Shown here in pieces: positions 24,111 through 33,257 of a stretch of 64,000 nt of DNA (positions are counted from its first letter, which is position 1; each line of letters opens with the position of its first letter). The position numbers were made by a program, and so were the translations under genes. The notes beneath the pieces are model-generated. The model searched no databases. It saw nothing but the letters and a program-made list of their open reading frames with translations, and had not been told where the DNA came from. The stretch comes from Fibrobacter sp. (lineage in GTDB: Bacteria; Fibrobacterota; Fibrobacteria; Fibrobacterales; Fibrobacteraceae), in the NCBI GenBank assembly GCA_024398955.1, contig JAKSIG010000005.1:1-64000 (forward strand). Direction: 5' to 3'.

Positions 24111-26591
24111 CAGTTGCACCACGTAGTCAGCGGCGTTGACGAAGTCTTGCGCATGTTCGATGGCTACGACGGTGTGTCCGGCCTCGGTGAGTCCCTTGAT
24201 CAGTTCCAGCAGGTGCTTGATATCTACCTGATGGAGGCCGCGGGCGGGCTCATCAAATAAAAATAGCGTATTGGGTGCCTTTGCGCGGGCGAGAGCGATG
24301 GACAAACGCAGGCGGGCTCGTTCACCACCGGACATGTGCGCGGTGGATTGCCCAAGACGGATGTAGTCCAGGCCTGTGTCTACTAGCGGTTTCAGTTTTT
24401 CTGCGAAAGGCTTCAGGTCGTAAAAGAGCCTGTAGGCGGCGCCGATTTCCATGTCGAGAATGTCTGCGATAGACTTGCTCTTGAAGCGGATGTCCAGGAC
24501 TTCGTCCTTGAAGCGCTTGCCCAGGCATACGGGGCATTCCGTCTCTTCGTAGCCGGAGGGATCCAGGATGACGCCTTCGCCCTTGCAGTTTTCGCAGCGA
24601 CCGCCTGCAGCGTGGGTTGCGAATTTGCCGGCGGCGTATCCGCGGACTTTGCTTTCTGGCATTTTGGCGAAAAGGTCTCGCAGCAGGTTCCCCATGTTGG
24701 TGGCGCTGAGGACGGTACTGCGGCGGTTGCCGTGGAAGTCCCCTGTAGAAAGTACAGAGAGAGCCTCGATCCCGAGGGGGGCGAACTCGCCGGATTCCCC
24801 ACGGGGAACAAGATTCTTGAACATGAGGGTGGACTTGCCGCTTCCGCTCTGGCCCGTGATGACGCTGAACTTCTTTAGCGGGAAATCGGCGGAAACGGAT
24901 TTCATGTCGAAGAGGGCGAAGTCGCGTACTGCTATGGATTCTTCGCTGCGCACAGAATGACGCTTTGCGGGGGATTGCTCAGGATGACTGAGGTCCCTGG
25001 AACCTGGAACCTCACACTTCGCGCCTTGTGCCTCGCGCTTGGAGCCCTTCAGGATTCGAATCCAATTCCCCGTAGGCGATGCGGGGTTTGCCAGGACGTC
25101 TGCGGCGGGTCCCATAAACAGAACTTCGCCGCCTTTTTCGCCGGCACCGGGTCCCATTTCTATTATAAAGTCAGCTTTCTCGATAATGCTGGGATTGTGT
25201 TCTATGAGAACTAGGGTGTTCCCGCGGGCCTGAACCTTTTTCAGTACCTTCCAAAGGGCCTCAACGTCGTTCTTGTGGAGGCCGCTGGCTGGTTCGTCCA
25301 GCGCAATCAGCAGGTTGTTCAGGTGACCGGTAGAAAGGCTTGCCAAACGCAGTCGCTGGATTTCTCCGCCGGAGAGGGTCGTGCCTGCGCGACCTGCAGT
25401 CAGGTAGCCGATGCCCAGGTCGTTGATTGCCTGGATGCGGTCGGAGAGGTTGGTGATCAGTCGGGCGAGATTCGCCTGGCGGCTTTCCTTGATGGGGTCA
25501 TCAAAAATGGAGTGCAGTTTTTGTTCCAGCTGGGCGAAGGAAGTGGTCAGCAGGTCCTTCCAGGTGGCTTGTTCTTGCCTGTCGTTTGCAGTGACGGTCG
25601 CGTTCAGGATTCCAGCCTTAAGCCGCAGGCCTTTGCATTCTGGGCATTCCTCGGAATTTTCCTTGTCGTTTGTAAGACCGGTGCCGCCGCAGCATGTACA
25701 GGCGAAACTTCTGCAGTAGGGCGAAAAGTCCGAAGGTTCCAAGGTGCGGAATTCTGCTGCTCCATGCTCCTTGCAACTGGGGACGGTACTGAAAATGCGG
25801 CGGGAGCCGTTCTCGTCTAGGGTGACTTCGGAATGGGTGAGGCGTAAAACTCCGTCAACGGCTTCTGCGATTCTTGTGCGGGTGTTGGCTCGCACGATAA
25901 TGCGGTCCACCACGATGAAGAATTCCTTGGGGCGGATTTCGCGCTCCGCGTCGGTCAAGTCTGCCAGGGAATAGGCCACTCCGTCGGCCATGGCGCGGGT
26001 AAAGCCCTGCGCCAAAAAGGCGGCGGACAGCTTGTCCAGCGATTGCCCGGCGCTTTTCTTTCCTGAGCTTTCTTGCTGCTTGCCTGCGGCGACCTTGCCT
26101 CCTGAGGCATCTCCGCATCCCGTGTCTACCCGTGCAAAAAACTGTAGCTTGGTTCCCTCGGGCAGGCTTGCTACTTGCCTAATGATGTCTTCGCGGCTAG
26201 TGCTTTCCATGGGCTTGCCGCAAACGGGGCAGGCTGGCTTTGCAAACGCGGCAAACAGAGTCCGCAAGGCGCTATCGCATTCTGAAATGCTTAGGGCGTA
26301 GGCCTTGGCGGCAGATTCTCCGTGGCTTGGGCCGATAGCGAGACTGGCGGGTAGACCTTCTGCACTGTCCAGGGGAATGATGCGGCGACCGCCCAGCATT
26401 TCTGCGGCGTAGGGCGAAAGGGTCTCCAGGTAGCGGCGCTTACTTTCTCCGTGTAATGTGTCCAGAACGAGGGTCGACTTTCCGCAGCCCGATGGCCCGC
26501 AGACTACGGTAATCTTTCCTAGTGGAAATTGTGCGTCTACGTTCTTGAGGTTGTGTAACCTACAGCCACGAAGTGTTATAAAGTCAGACGT
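24102..26591 (-). CDS. UvrA-like excinuclease ABC subunit A paralogue; start codon unclear
   Basis: The first ATG in frame (26399) lies after the first ATP-binding loop, but the frame continues upstream and encodes LRGCRLHNLKNV and Walker A GPSGCGKST, just as in UvrA. The next in-frame stop upstream is at 26607-26609. Between it and Walker A no ATG, GTG or TTG occurs; I place the start at ACG 26591 only as a guess. Total is about 829 residues, shorter than the usual 940. Both ABC signatures (TTLSGGEIQRLRLA, AHMSGGERARLRLS), the second Walker A GQSGSGKST and the C-terminal zinc module CENCKGEG ... CPVCLGK are intact. A UvrB-binding-like region seems present; the first zinc module is reduced. 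A Ser/Arg-rich low-complexity insert (about 455-495 from 26399) matches repeat DNA. It is the last gene of an operon with yihY. Confidence 0.75.
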   Translation of the reverse strand, partial: TSDFITLRGCRLHNLKNVDAQFPLGKITVVCGPSGCGKSTLVLDTLHGESKRRYLETLSPYAAEMLGGRRIIPLDSAEGLPASLAIGPSHGESAAKAYALSISECDSALRTLFAAFAKPACPVCGKPMESTSREDIIRQVASLPEGTKLQFFARVDTGCGDASGGKVAAGKQQESSGKKSAGQSLDKLSAAFLAQGFTRAMADGVAYSLADLTDAEREIRPKEFFIVVDRIIVRANTRTRIAEAVDGVLRLTHSEVTLDENGSRRIFSTVPSCKEHGAAEFRTLEPSDFSPYCRSFACTCCGGTGLTNDKENSEECPECKGLRLKAGILNATVTANDRQEQATWKDLLTTSFAQLEQKLHSIFDDPIKESRQANLARLITNLSDRIQAINDLGIGYLTAGRAGTTLSGGEIQRLRLASLSTGHLNNLLIALDEPASGLHKNDVEALWKVLKKVQARGNTLVLIEHNPSIIEKADFIIEMGPGAGEKGGEVLFMGPAADVLANPASPTGNWIRILKGSKREAQGAKCEVPGSRDLSHPEQSPAKRHSVRSEESIAVRDFALFDMKSVSADFPLKKFSVITGQSGSGKSTLMFKNLVPRGESGEFAPLGIEALSVLSTGDFHGNRRSTVLSATNMGNLLRDLFAKMPESKVRGYAAGKFATHAAGGRCENCKGEGVILDPSGYEETECPVCLGKRFKDEVLDIRFKSKSIADILDMEIGAAYRLFYDLKPFAEKLKPLVDTGLDYIRLGQSTAHMSGGERARLRLSIALARAKAPNTLFLFDEPARGLHQVDIKHLLELIKGLTEAGHTVVAIEHAQDFVNAADYVVQLSR
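24931..25037. repeat. Repeat-type DNA inserted in the uvrA-like coding frame
   Basis: The plus strand reads GGATTCTTCGCTGCGCAC, AGAATGACG and later CTCAGGATGAC, the style of the dispersed TCATTCTGAGCGAAGCGAAGAATCC elements seen in many bacterial genomes. Then come CCTGGAACCTGGAACCT and CGCGCCTTGTGCCTCGCGC with internal direct repeats. UvrA proteins have no conserved segment at this place, just before the second Walker A. Confidence 0.5.
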
Positions 26592-26599
26592 ACTGACCC

Positions 26600-27196
26600 C
26601 TACTCTTTAATGGTAAAGCGGAGCTCGCCAAAGGGCGTGCAGAGATCCAGATTTTCTAGGCCGTTTTCTTCGATTCCTGCGAACATGCGGTAGCCGCCGC
26701 CGATAGAAACTTCAAGCATCTTGGTAATGCGGTAGTTGAAGTGCACAGACATGTCGGCAACAAAGAAATAGTCTTCTGAAGAGAAGTTGTTGTCGCCGTT
26801 TTCGATAATGTTGATGGCGCCGCCACCTACATTTAGCGGGACAGAAATGCTGAACTTATCGAAACGGAGGGGGAACAATTCCACAAAGGCGCCGAAGGAA
26901 TTGTAGTCGATCATCTGCTTTTGGGGCACGTTGTAATTGCGGACGTCGCTTACCAGGAAGTTTGCAAAGACGCCTGATGCCAGAAGGGGATTCCACTGGA
27001 TGCCGATGCGGAGGTTCGCAAAAATAGCACCGTCGTCGGCGACCAGGGCGTTTCCGCCACCGACTCCCAGCAGGGCGGTCCAGCCCTCGCTTTTTTCTTC
27101 TTCGGGTGTAAATTTTACGGACTGCAGTTCTGCGTTTGCGGTTGTCGCAAAGGCGAAGAACATGATTCCTGCAGTTAAAAACTTCTTGAACGTCAT
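26600..27196 (-). CDS. Outer-membrane-type beta protein of unknown function
   Basis: 198 residues with a signal peptide (cleavage probably after ANA). The mature part alternates hydrophobic and polar residues, has many Gly and aromatic residues (LLGVGGGNALVADDGAIFANLRIGIQWNP, VSIGGGYRMFAG) and resembles a small outer-membrane beta-barrel. Its start overlaps the end of the YihY gene by 4 bases (ATGA), so translation is coupled. Its TAG stop lies 8 bases before the likely start of the uvrA-like frame. Confidence 0.7.
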   Translation of the reverse strand: MTFKKFLTAGIMFFAFATTANAELQSVKFTPEEEKSEGWTALLGVGGGNALVADDGAIFANLRIGIQWNPLLASGVFANFLVSDVRNYNVPQKQMIDYNSFGAFVELFPLRFDKFSISVPLNVGGGAINIIENGDNNFSSEDYFFVADMSVHFNYRITKMLEVSIGGGYRMFAGIEENGLENLDLCTPFGELRFTIKE

Positions 27197-28185
27197 AGGC
27201 GATCCTCCGTAGAAAGTCCGTGGCCGTCGGTGGTGATTCCGTCCCAGTTCCAGGTGCGGTTGGCGGCTTCGGGCCAGTTACAGATGGTCCATACCAGGCT
27301 GTTGCCGCATAAAATAATGACCCAGATGCCGAATACCAGGAATAGAACCAGCGGGATGAATGCCAGTGAACCATAGAAAATAGACATCCTAGTGACAAGA
27401 GCTGTTTGAATAAGCACCAAAATCTTGACGTAAATGATCATGCAGATCCAGGCGAGGATTGTGGTTCCGATGGATGTCAGAACTAATTTTTTTCGGGAAT
27501 AAGGGCGCTTTTCTTGAGGGCGAGCCGGCAGTGCGTAAAGCACAAGGAAAATCATTAAGATGAGGGCAGCCTGGATGGAGGTATACCAGAATGCGTTAAT
27601 GAGAGTCTTGATGACCGACGGCGGGAAATGGAGCCCGTCTACCACGATAACAGACAGTGCGTTCTGCAGCTGGTTTACCAGACCCGCATAAATGCCGATG
27701 ATGCCTGCGTACACCAGAAGGAGAGGGATGGCGATTCGTATTTGCTTGTGAAGTGGGCGAGAAGTCTTGTTTTCCCAGACAACGTTAAAATTGGATTCTA
27801 GGCTGCCAAATGCCAGAATAAAGGTAACGAAAAGACCCAGTGCGCCGATAAAGCCCAACTTTCCGATGGGAACTTTTTCTGCATTCTGCACGATGGCTAC
27901 TAGGGGCTCTGTAGGCCAATTTAGATCGAGAATGTCAAAAAGGTGGGGGAGGTAGTCAGAGAAAAAGCTTCCGAATCCCGCAGAAATCGTAATGGACGTC
28001 AGCAAAATCAGCATAGGGACCACCGCCAGGAAACTGGTGTAGGTCAATGCTGCTGCACGTGTAAGACCGTGGAAGTACAAAAAGGACTTGCCGGCGGTTA
28101 CCGCAATTTTGACGGGAGTCGGAGACGCGGCGGCAAGTGCGTCGAAAATCCGCTCCCAGGAGAAATTTTTAAACCATTCGGGCAT
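27193..28185 (-). CDS. YihY/BrkB-family inner membrane protein
   Basis: 330 residues with about six TM helices. The family signature RAAALTYTSFLAVVPMLILL (about 43-62) is clear. Later segments include LLLVYAGIIGIYAGLV and LTSIGTTILAWICMIIYV, ending with WVIILCGNSLVWTICNW. Members were once called RNase BN but are integral membrane proteins of unsettled function. It is first in the operon yihY - outer-membrane protein - uvrA-like. The start is ATG 28185. Confidence 0.87.
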   Translation of the reverse strand: MPEWFKNFSWERIFDALAAASPTPVKIAVTAGKSFLYFHGLTRAAALTYTSFLAVVPMLILLTSITISAGFGSFFSDYLPHLFDILDLNWPTEPLVAIVQNAEKVPIGKLGFIGALGLFVTFILAFGSLESNFNVVWENKTSRPLHKQIRIAIPLLLVYAGIIGIYAGLVNQLQNALSVIVVDGLHFPPSVIKTLINAFWYTSIQAALILMIFLVLYALPARPQEKRPYSRKKLVLTSIGTTILAWICMIIYVKILVLIQTALVTRMSIFYGSLAFIPLVLFLVFGIWVIILCGNSLVWTICNWPEAANRTWNWDGITTDGHGLSTEDRL

Positions 28186-28495
28186 TGTGGGGCAAATGTA
28201 GTAAAGTTGACGGAGTGCCTTTTGTTAAAAAAGCTTTATGAAAAATGCTCTTTTTGACCGTTTTTTAGTCAAAATGTAGACTTTCTAAATACTTTATAGC
28301 TTTTGTTTATCTTGATTTTTGTAAAAATGCGTTAAAAGTGTTGACTTTTAATAAAAATAAATGTAGATTTAGAACCATGAAGAACGTAAGTGAGTTAATA
28401 GAGCTGTGTTGTCTGTGGACTACGGGTTGTTTATTGATTCTTTTCGCTCTTTAGGATGTGGATGTAATTTAAGGGAAACCTTAAGGAGTGTGTTT
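28186..28495 (+). other. 310-bp upstream region of the first pectin cassette
   Basis: This AT-rich region separates divergent yihY and PL11 genes. It holds TGTWGAC-type sites at 28275, 28339 and 28362, a promoter-like TTGACT-N17-TAGATT (28341-28369), a possible 25-codon leader frame (28377-28454), and the PL11 ribosome binding site AAGGAG (28483-28488). Confidence 0.65.
28275..28369 (+). promoter_or_regulatory. Promoter and TGTWGAC-type operator sites of PL11 copy 1
   Basis: TTGACT (28341-28346) and TAGATT (28364-28369) are 17 bp apart. TGTAGACTTTC occurs at 28275, TGTTGACTTTT at 28339 (covering the -35) and TGTAGATT at 28362 (covering the -10). Similar sites recur before PL11 copy 2 and before the TIGR02147 gene. 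Confidence 0.5.
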
Positions 28496-31303
28496 ATGGG
28501 TTTTGGATTGATGAAGGCTGTAATGGCCTTTGGTTTGGGCCTTGGCTTGGCTACTCAGGCAAATGCCGCCGCCCGTCAGATGGAAAATCTTAACCGCGGC
28601 CTAGTTTCGGCCAACGTGGGTAACGGTATGCTGGTGAGCTGGCGTCTTTTGGGTACAGATGCGCCCACCACCGCTTTCAACCTCTATCGCGACGGAACGA
28701 AAATTGCCACCATTGGTGGCTCTGAACCGACCAATTACCTGGATGCCAAGGGCACCGCAACATCTAAGTATACCGTTGCCGCAGTAGTGAACGGTGTGGA
28801 AGGAACTCAGGAAGGCCTTTCCCTGGTTTATGACCAGACTTACAAGGACGGGAACAGCAAGATTTCCTTCCCCTACAAGGTTCTGAACCTGAAGGCTGCA
28901 GCTCCCGCCAACCAGACAATGCCCGACGGCAGCACTTGCGTCTACAGCATTAACGACATGAGCACTGGCGACCTGGACGGCGACGGCACGCTGGATCTGG
29001 TGATCAAGTGGGACCCGAACAATTCTAAGGATAACGCCAACTCCGGTTACTCCGGCAGCGTTTTCATCGACGGCGTCAAGCTGGATGGAACCCGCCTGTG
29101 GCGTATCGACCTGGGCAAGAACATTCGTGCCGGCGCGCACTATACCCAGTTCATGGTCTTTGACTTCGACGGCGACGGCGTTTCTGAAATCGCCATGAAG
29201 ACTAGCGACGGCACCGTAGATGGAACCGGTAAGGTCATCGGCGACGCCTCCAAGGATTACCGCACGGGTAGCGGTACCATCATGAGCGGTAATGAATTCT
29301 TGACTATTTTCAACGGCACTACAGGTGCAGCCATCAATACTATCAACTTTTGGCCTGCTCGCGGCAAGATTTCCGGTGACAATTACGGTAACCGCGACAA
29401 CCGTATGCTGGCCGCTGTTGCTTACTTGGATGGAGTTCATCCCAGCTTGATTACTTCCCGCGGCTACTATACCGAGGCGTATGTTGCCGCCTACGATTTC
29501 GATGGCAAGAAGCTGAACACCAAGTGGCAGTATTCTGCATCGACTGCTGGTCAGGGGCTTTACGGTCAGGGCAATCACAACCTGAGCGTCGCCGATGTAG
29601 ACAACGACGGCAAGGACGAAATTATCTGGGGCGCAGGCGCTTTGGATCACGACGGTACTTTTATGTATCGCACGGGCCTTGGTCATGGTGACGCCATGCA
29701 CGTGTCCGACATGGATCCGGATCGCCCGGGTCTTGAAGTTTGGGACGTTCATGAAGAAACTAACGCTGCTTACAGCGATGAACTTCATACCGCCGAAGGC
29801 GGCAAGATTATCTGGGGCACCAAGCAGACCGGTGGCGACAACGGTCGCGGTCTGGCTGCAGATTTGGATTCCACCAACCGCGGTTTTGAAATGTGGAGCT
29901 ACGCCAGCGGTGCCATTTATACCGCCACCGGCAAAAAACTTTGGGACGTCCTCCCGTCCCAGAATTTCCGCATCTACTTTGACGGCGATCTTCAGGACGA
30001 ATTGCTGGACGCCGTGGGTTCTCCCAAGGCAGGCACTTACGCCTACAACACCGGTGGAAAGATCGACAAGTGGAATCAAAGCTCCAAGGGCATTGACCGC
30101 TATTTCAGTTTCTACAATGTGGAAGGCTCCAGCCTGAACAACTACACCAAGGCTAATCCCTGTCTGGTGGCGGATATTCTGGGCGACTGGCGCGAAGAAC
30201 TGATTACCCGTTCCGGCTCCGACCAGAACAAGATCATCATTTTCTCCACTGCGGTGACTTCTCCTCATCGCGTCTATACCTTGATGCATGATTCCCAGTA
30301 CCGTCTGGGCATTGCTTGGCAGAATGTGGCATACAACCAGCCGCCACACCTGAGCTATTACCTGCCGGATAACGTGGGCAAGAACCTGAAGCAGCCGAGC
30401 CTTTATACCGTAGGCAAGGGTGGTGCTGTGGTTTACCCGAATAGCTCTAGCAGTTCCGTGATTTCCGCTGTCTCCAGTTCCTCTGTCACTCCGGCCGAGT
30501 CTTCTTCCAGCGTTGTTCCGGCTTCCAGCTCCAGCGAAATTCCCGCCGTGTCCAGCTCTAGCAAAACTTATGCTACCGCTCTAGACGCCTCCACTCCGGA
30601 TGAAGGCGCAGGTGTGTTTGAAAACACCAACGCTGGCTGGCAGGAAAAGGGCTATTACAACTTCGACAATAGTACAGAAAGCTTCGGTACATGGAATATC
30701 TATTCCAAGTCCGCTACGGAAGCTACCTTGACTATCCGCTATGCTAATGGCGGCAAGGCTGAACGCAATATGAACCTCACCGTCAATGGAGAAAAGGTGG
30801 GTGAGGTCAAGATGGGTATGACCGGTGCCTGGACCACTTGGGAAACTGTAGATGTGAAGGTTAAACTGACCGAAGGCAAGAACGTTCTGACCCTTTCCTC
30901 TATTACCGCTGATGGCGGTGCCAATGTGGACATGCTCTACTTTGACAAGGCCGACATTTGCCTCTATAGCGACTATGAATCCGGCAAAGTGAAGTTTGAG
31001 GAAGAAAAGACCGATAATGGCGAGACTGATGAAGAAACGAACATAGCATCTCGTGTTGTCAAGGTTCGCGGCATGAACAGCTACAATGCTGTAACAGGAA
31101 CAATTCTTGCTTCTGAAGCTGGTTTTGCTGAAGTCTACTATTACGATATGAAGGGTGATATGAAATATGGCATGGGTGTTGACGTTCCTGCGGGCGAAAC
31201 CATGCTGAAGGCCGAAAGCGAAATTCTTCCCAAGGGGATGTACTTCGTGAAGGTAAAATTGAACGGTCGCCTTATCGCAAAAACAAAGGTTTCGAACTTC
31301 TAA
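28496..31303 (+). CDS. Rhamnogalacturonan lyase, family PL11, with CBM35-like domain (copy 1)
   Basis: 935 residues from ATG 28496, chosen because AAGGAG precedes it by 7 bases and it gives a proper signal peptide (AVMAFGLGLGLATQANA). The lyase part begins RQMENLNRGLVSANVGNGMLVSWRLLG and shows the PL11 beta-propeller with repeated calcium-type D-x-D-x-D-G loops (DLDGDG, DFDGDG, DVDNDG). It cleaves the rhamnogalacturonan I backbone by beta-elimination. A Ser-rich linker (about 645-695) leads to a CBM35-like domain (YYNFDNSTESFGTW ... DGGANVDMLYFD), then a sorting-like tail (VYYYDMKGD ... LPKGMYFVKVKLNG). It is first in a three-gene cassette with two CE12 esterases. Confidence 0.88.
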   Translation: MGFGLMKAVMAFGLGLGLATQANAAARQMENLNRGLVSANVGNGMLVSWRLLGTDAPTTAFNLYRDGTKIATIGGSEPTNYLDAKGTATSKYTVAAVVNGVEGTQEGLSLVYDQTYKDGNSKISFPYKVLNLKAAAPANQTMPDGSTCVYSINDMSTGDLDGDGTLDLVIKWDPNNSKDNANSGYSGSVFIDGVKLDGTRLWRIDLGKNIRAGAHYTQFMVFDFDGDGVSEIAMKTSDGTVDGTGKVIGDASKDYRTGSGTIMSGNEFLTIFNGTTGAAINTINFWPARGKISGDNYGNRDNRMLAAVAYLDGVHPSLITSRGYYTEAYVAAYDFDGKKLNTKWQYSASTAGQGLYGQGNHNLSVADVDNDGKDEIIWGAGALDHDGTFMYRTGLGHGDAMHVSDMDPDRPGLEVWDVHEETNAAYSDELHTAEGGKIIWGTKQTGGDNGRGLAADLDSTNRGFEMWSYASGAIYTATGKKLWDVLPSQNFRIYFDGDLQDELLDAVGSPKAGTYAYNTGGKIDKWNQSSKGIDRYFSFYNVEGSSLNNYTKANPCLVADILGDWREELITRSGSDQNKIIIFSTAVTSPHRVYTLMHDSQYRLGIAWQNVAYNQPPHLSYYLPDNVGKNLKQPSLYTVGKGGAVVYPNSSSSSVISAVSSSSVTPAESSSSVVPASSSSEIPAVSSSSKTYATALDASTPDEGAGVFENTNAGWQEKGYYNFDNSTESFGTWNIYSKSATEATLTIRYANGGKAERNMNLTVNGEKVGEVKMGMTGAWTTWETVDVKVKLTEGKNVLTLSSITADGGANVDMLYFDKADICLYSDYESGKVKFEEEKTDNGETDEETNIASRVVKVRGMNSYNAVTGTILASEAGFAEVYYYDMKGDMKYGMGVDVPAGETMLKAESEILPKGMYFVKVKLNGRLIAKTKVSNF

Positions 31304-31321
31304 AAATTCTCTCTAAAAAGA

Positions 31322-31350
31322 CCTCGGAAATCAGGAGTGTATTTTCGGGG
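31322..31350 (+). terminator. Hairpin with T tract between PL11 copy 1 and the CE12 gene
   Basis: CCTCGGAAA pairs with TTTTCGGGG (9 pairs, two wobbles) and is followed by TTTTTC. Its place inside a cassette suggests partial termination or processing, giving more lyase than esterase mRNA. Confidence 0.6.
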
Positions 31351-31424
31351 TTTTTCTTGATTTTTAGGAAACATTTATGTTTCTTAAGATCCCATTTTAT
31401 CAAAAAAAGTTGAGGAGTGCAACA

Positions 31425-33257
31425 GTGAAAAACTGGATGGGTAAAATTTGGCAGGCTGCTGTGATAGCGTCTATGGCTATTGCTCCGGCCATTTGGGCGA
31501 AGGTAACAATCTACATGGTCGGTGATTCTACCATGCAGGATTGGAACGCTGGTTATTATCCTAAGCAGGGCCAGGGTCAGGATTTCCAGTATTGGTTTGA
31601 TTCCGGGTTGGCAACGGTTGCTAACCACGGCGCTGGCGGTACCGCTGCAGAAACTTTCTACACTGGTGGAAAGTGGAAACCTGTGGTCGATAATCTGAAA
31701 GCTGGGGACTACGTGTTTATCCAGTTCGGTATTAATGACCGTAGCTACAGTAATGAAGCTAATTACGTGACCTACATGACCAAGATGGTGAACGAAGCCA
31801 AGGCCAAGGGCGCTTATCCTGTGCTCATGAATCCCATCCGCCGTAGCGATTATCGCGGTGCAGCCTTGGATTCCATTTACGAATCCTATCATAATTATCC
31901 CATTTTGACTCGCAAGCTTTCCCAGGATCTTAAGGTCCCTCTGATTGAAATGGATACCTTAAGCCGTAATTACTTGCTTTCTGTGGGACGTCCTTACGCT
32001 CTGAACTTTGTGAACATGGTTCTTGATGCTGGTGAATACAGTAACTATAAGAACGGTAACAACGATAATCTGCATTTCCAGCAGACCGGCGCTAACGCCT
32101 TTGGCCGTATCATCACGGAACAGATTCGCGTTCATTCTGACGCCAAGGTGAAGGAACTTGCAAAAGCTCTTGCACCTATTTACCAAGTGGATGTGAAGGT
32201 TTCTCCCGCAGGCGCAGATTCTCTCACCAGTATTAGCGCCTACTACCCGAAGGGTATGACTGTTACCCTTAAGACTCGTCCTTATGCTAAGGGCAAGAAA
32301 TTCCTGGGCTGGTATGACGGCAACGGAAACAAGGTGACTGCTAATAGTAATTCTACGGTGGTTTCTGGTAACATCATTACCTTCGTCATGGGCGATAAGA
32401 GTACTCAGTACACTGCCGTCTATGAAGGCGGTTCCGCTGTTAAGTATGCCGGTAACGGTGCTGCGCTTTCATCTGTGCCGACCTGCACTCCCAAGAAGTT
32501 GGGAGCTGCTTGCCCCGCTGCAGGTGAAGCTAATCCCGGTTCTTCCAGCTCTGTTGAAATTGTGATTCCTGAAAGTTCTAGCAGTGAAGAAGAGATAAGC
32601 TATATCAGTACAGACATGAAGAACTTTATGGATGCTGCAAATCCCGAAGAAGGGGACGGAGCCACTGAAAGCAATCATGAAGGCTTCATTGGAGAAGGTT
32701 TCTTCAACTTTACCAATGCCATGAATTCTTCTGCTACCTACGATATGGTTTTCCCTAGTGCAGGTTATGTAACCATGGGCATCCGCTATTCCTTTGTTGG
32801 AAACGCCGACCGTAAAGTCAATGTCTACCTTGGTGAACATGACTACATCATCAACTGCAAGTCTACTGGCAGCTGGGACAAGTGGGACACAGCCTATGTA
32901 GATCTGGACTTGGTCAATGGCGAAACCCAGATGAAGATTATTTCCATGACGAGTGATGGTGGCCCCAATATCGATGCCTTTGCCTTCAGTGTTGATGGTG
33001 TAAAGCGCAAGGCGAAGGTAGAAGGAAATTCCATAGAGTCCGTTGAAACTCCCAAGGATTCAAGTGACATTCTTGTGCCTGATACTAGTGACGTTCAGAA
33101 GAAGGATTCCTCCGAAACAACGGGGCTTTTGAATCGTAGAGCTGTACAATCCTTGAATTCTAATGCTCCTGCTTATGATCTTCGCGGTCGTCGGGTGAAC
33201 AAGAATAAGGTCAGCAATTTCTATAAGCTTTATTCTGTGATGAAGGGGAGGGAATAA
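31425..33257 (+). CDS. Rhamnogalacturonan acetylesterase A, family CE12, with CBM35-like domain (copy 1)
   Basis: I start at GTG 31425, with GAGGAG 7 bases upstream; this gives 610 residues and an N-terminus matching its paralogue at 40341. An ATG at 31377 lacks a site. SGNH-hydrolase motifs are GDSTMQDW (catalytic Ser), GAGGTAA, FGINDRSY and DNLHFQQTGANAFG (catalytic Asp/His). A bacterial-repeat-like beta domain (KFLGWYDGNGNKVT), a Ser linker and a CBM35-like domain (GFFNFTNAMNSSATY ... DGGPNIDAFAF) follow. It removes acetyl groups from rhamnogalacturonan outside the cell so lyases can act. Its C-terminal tail (YDLRGRRVNKNKV) is shorter than in copy 2. The stop overlaps the next start by one base (TAATG). 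Confidence 0.87.
   Translation: MKNWMGKIWQAAVIASMAIAPAIWAKVTIYMVGDSTMQDWNAGYYPKQGQGQDFQYWFDSGLATVANHGAGGTAAETFYTGGKWKPVVDNLKAGDYVFIQFGINDRSYSNEANYVTYMTKMVNEAKAKGAYPVLMNPIRRSDYRGAALDSIYESYHNYPILTRKLSQDLKVPLIEMDTLSRNYLLSVGRPYALNFVNMVLDAGEYSNYKNGNNDNLHFQQTGANAFGRIITEQIRVHSDAKVKELAKALAPIYQVDVKVSPAGADSLTSISAYYPKGMTVTLKTRPYAKGKKFLGWYDGNGNKVTANSNSTVVSGNIITFVMGDKSTQYTAVYEGGSAVKYAGNGAALSSVPTCTPKKLGAACPAAGEANPGSSSSVEIVIPESSSSEEEISYISTDMKNFMDAANPEEGDGATESNHEGFIGEGFFNFTNAMNSSATYDMVFPSAGYVTMGIRYSFVGNADRKVNVYLGEHDYIINCKSTGSWDKWDTAYVDLDLVNGETQMKIISMTSDGGPNIDAFAFSVDGVKRKAKVEGNSIESVETPKDSSDILVPDTSDVQKKDSSETTGLLNRRAVQSLNSNAPAYDLRGRRVNKNKVSNFYKLYSVMKGRE

Noticed and set aside
28406-28495. Upstream 30-codon extension of PL11 copy 1
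   Set aside because: The ATG at 28496 has AAGGAG at the right distance and gives a proper signal peptide; the extension has neither.
28601-30349. 582-residue minus-strand frame within PL11 copy 1
   Set aside because: Shadow of a strongly codon-biased gene; similar frames appear opposite PL11 copy 2 and the CE12 genes.
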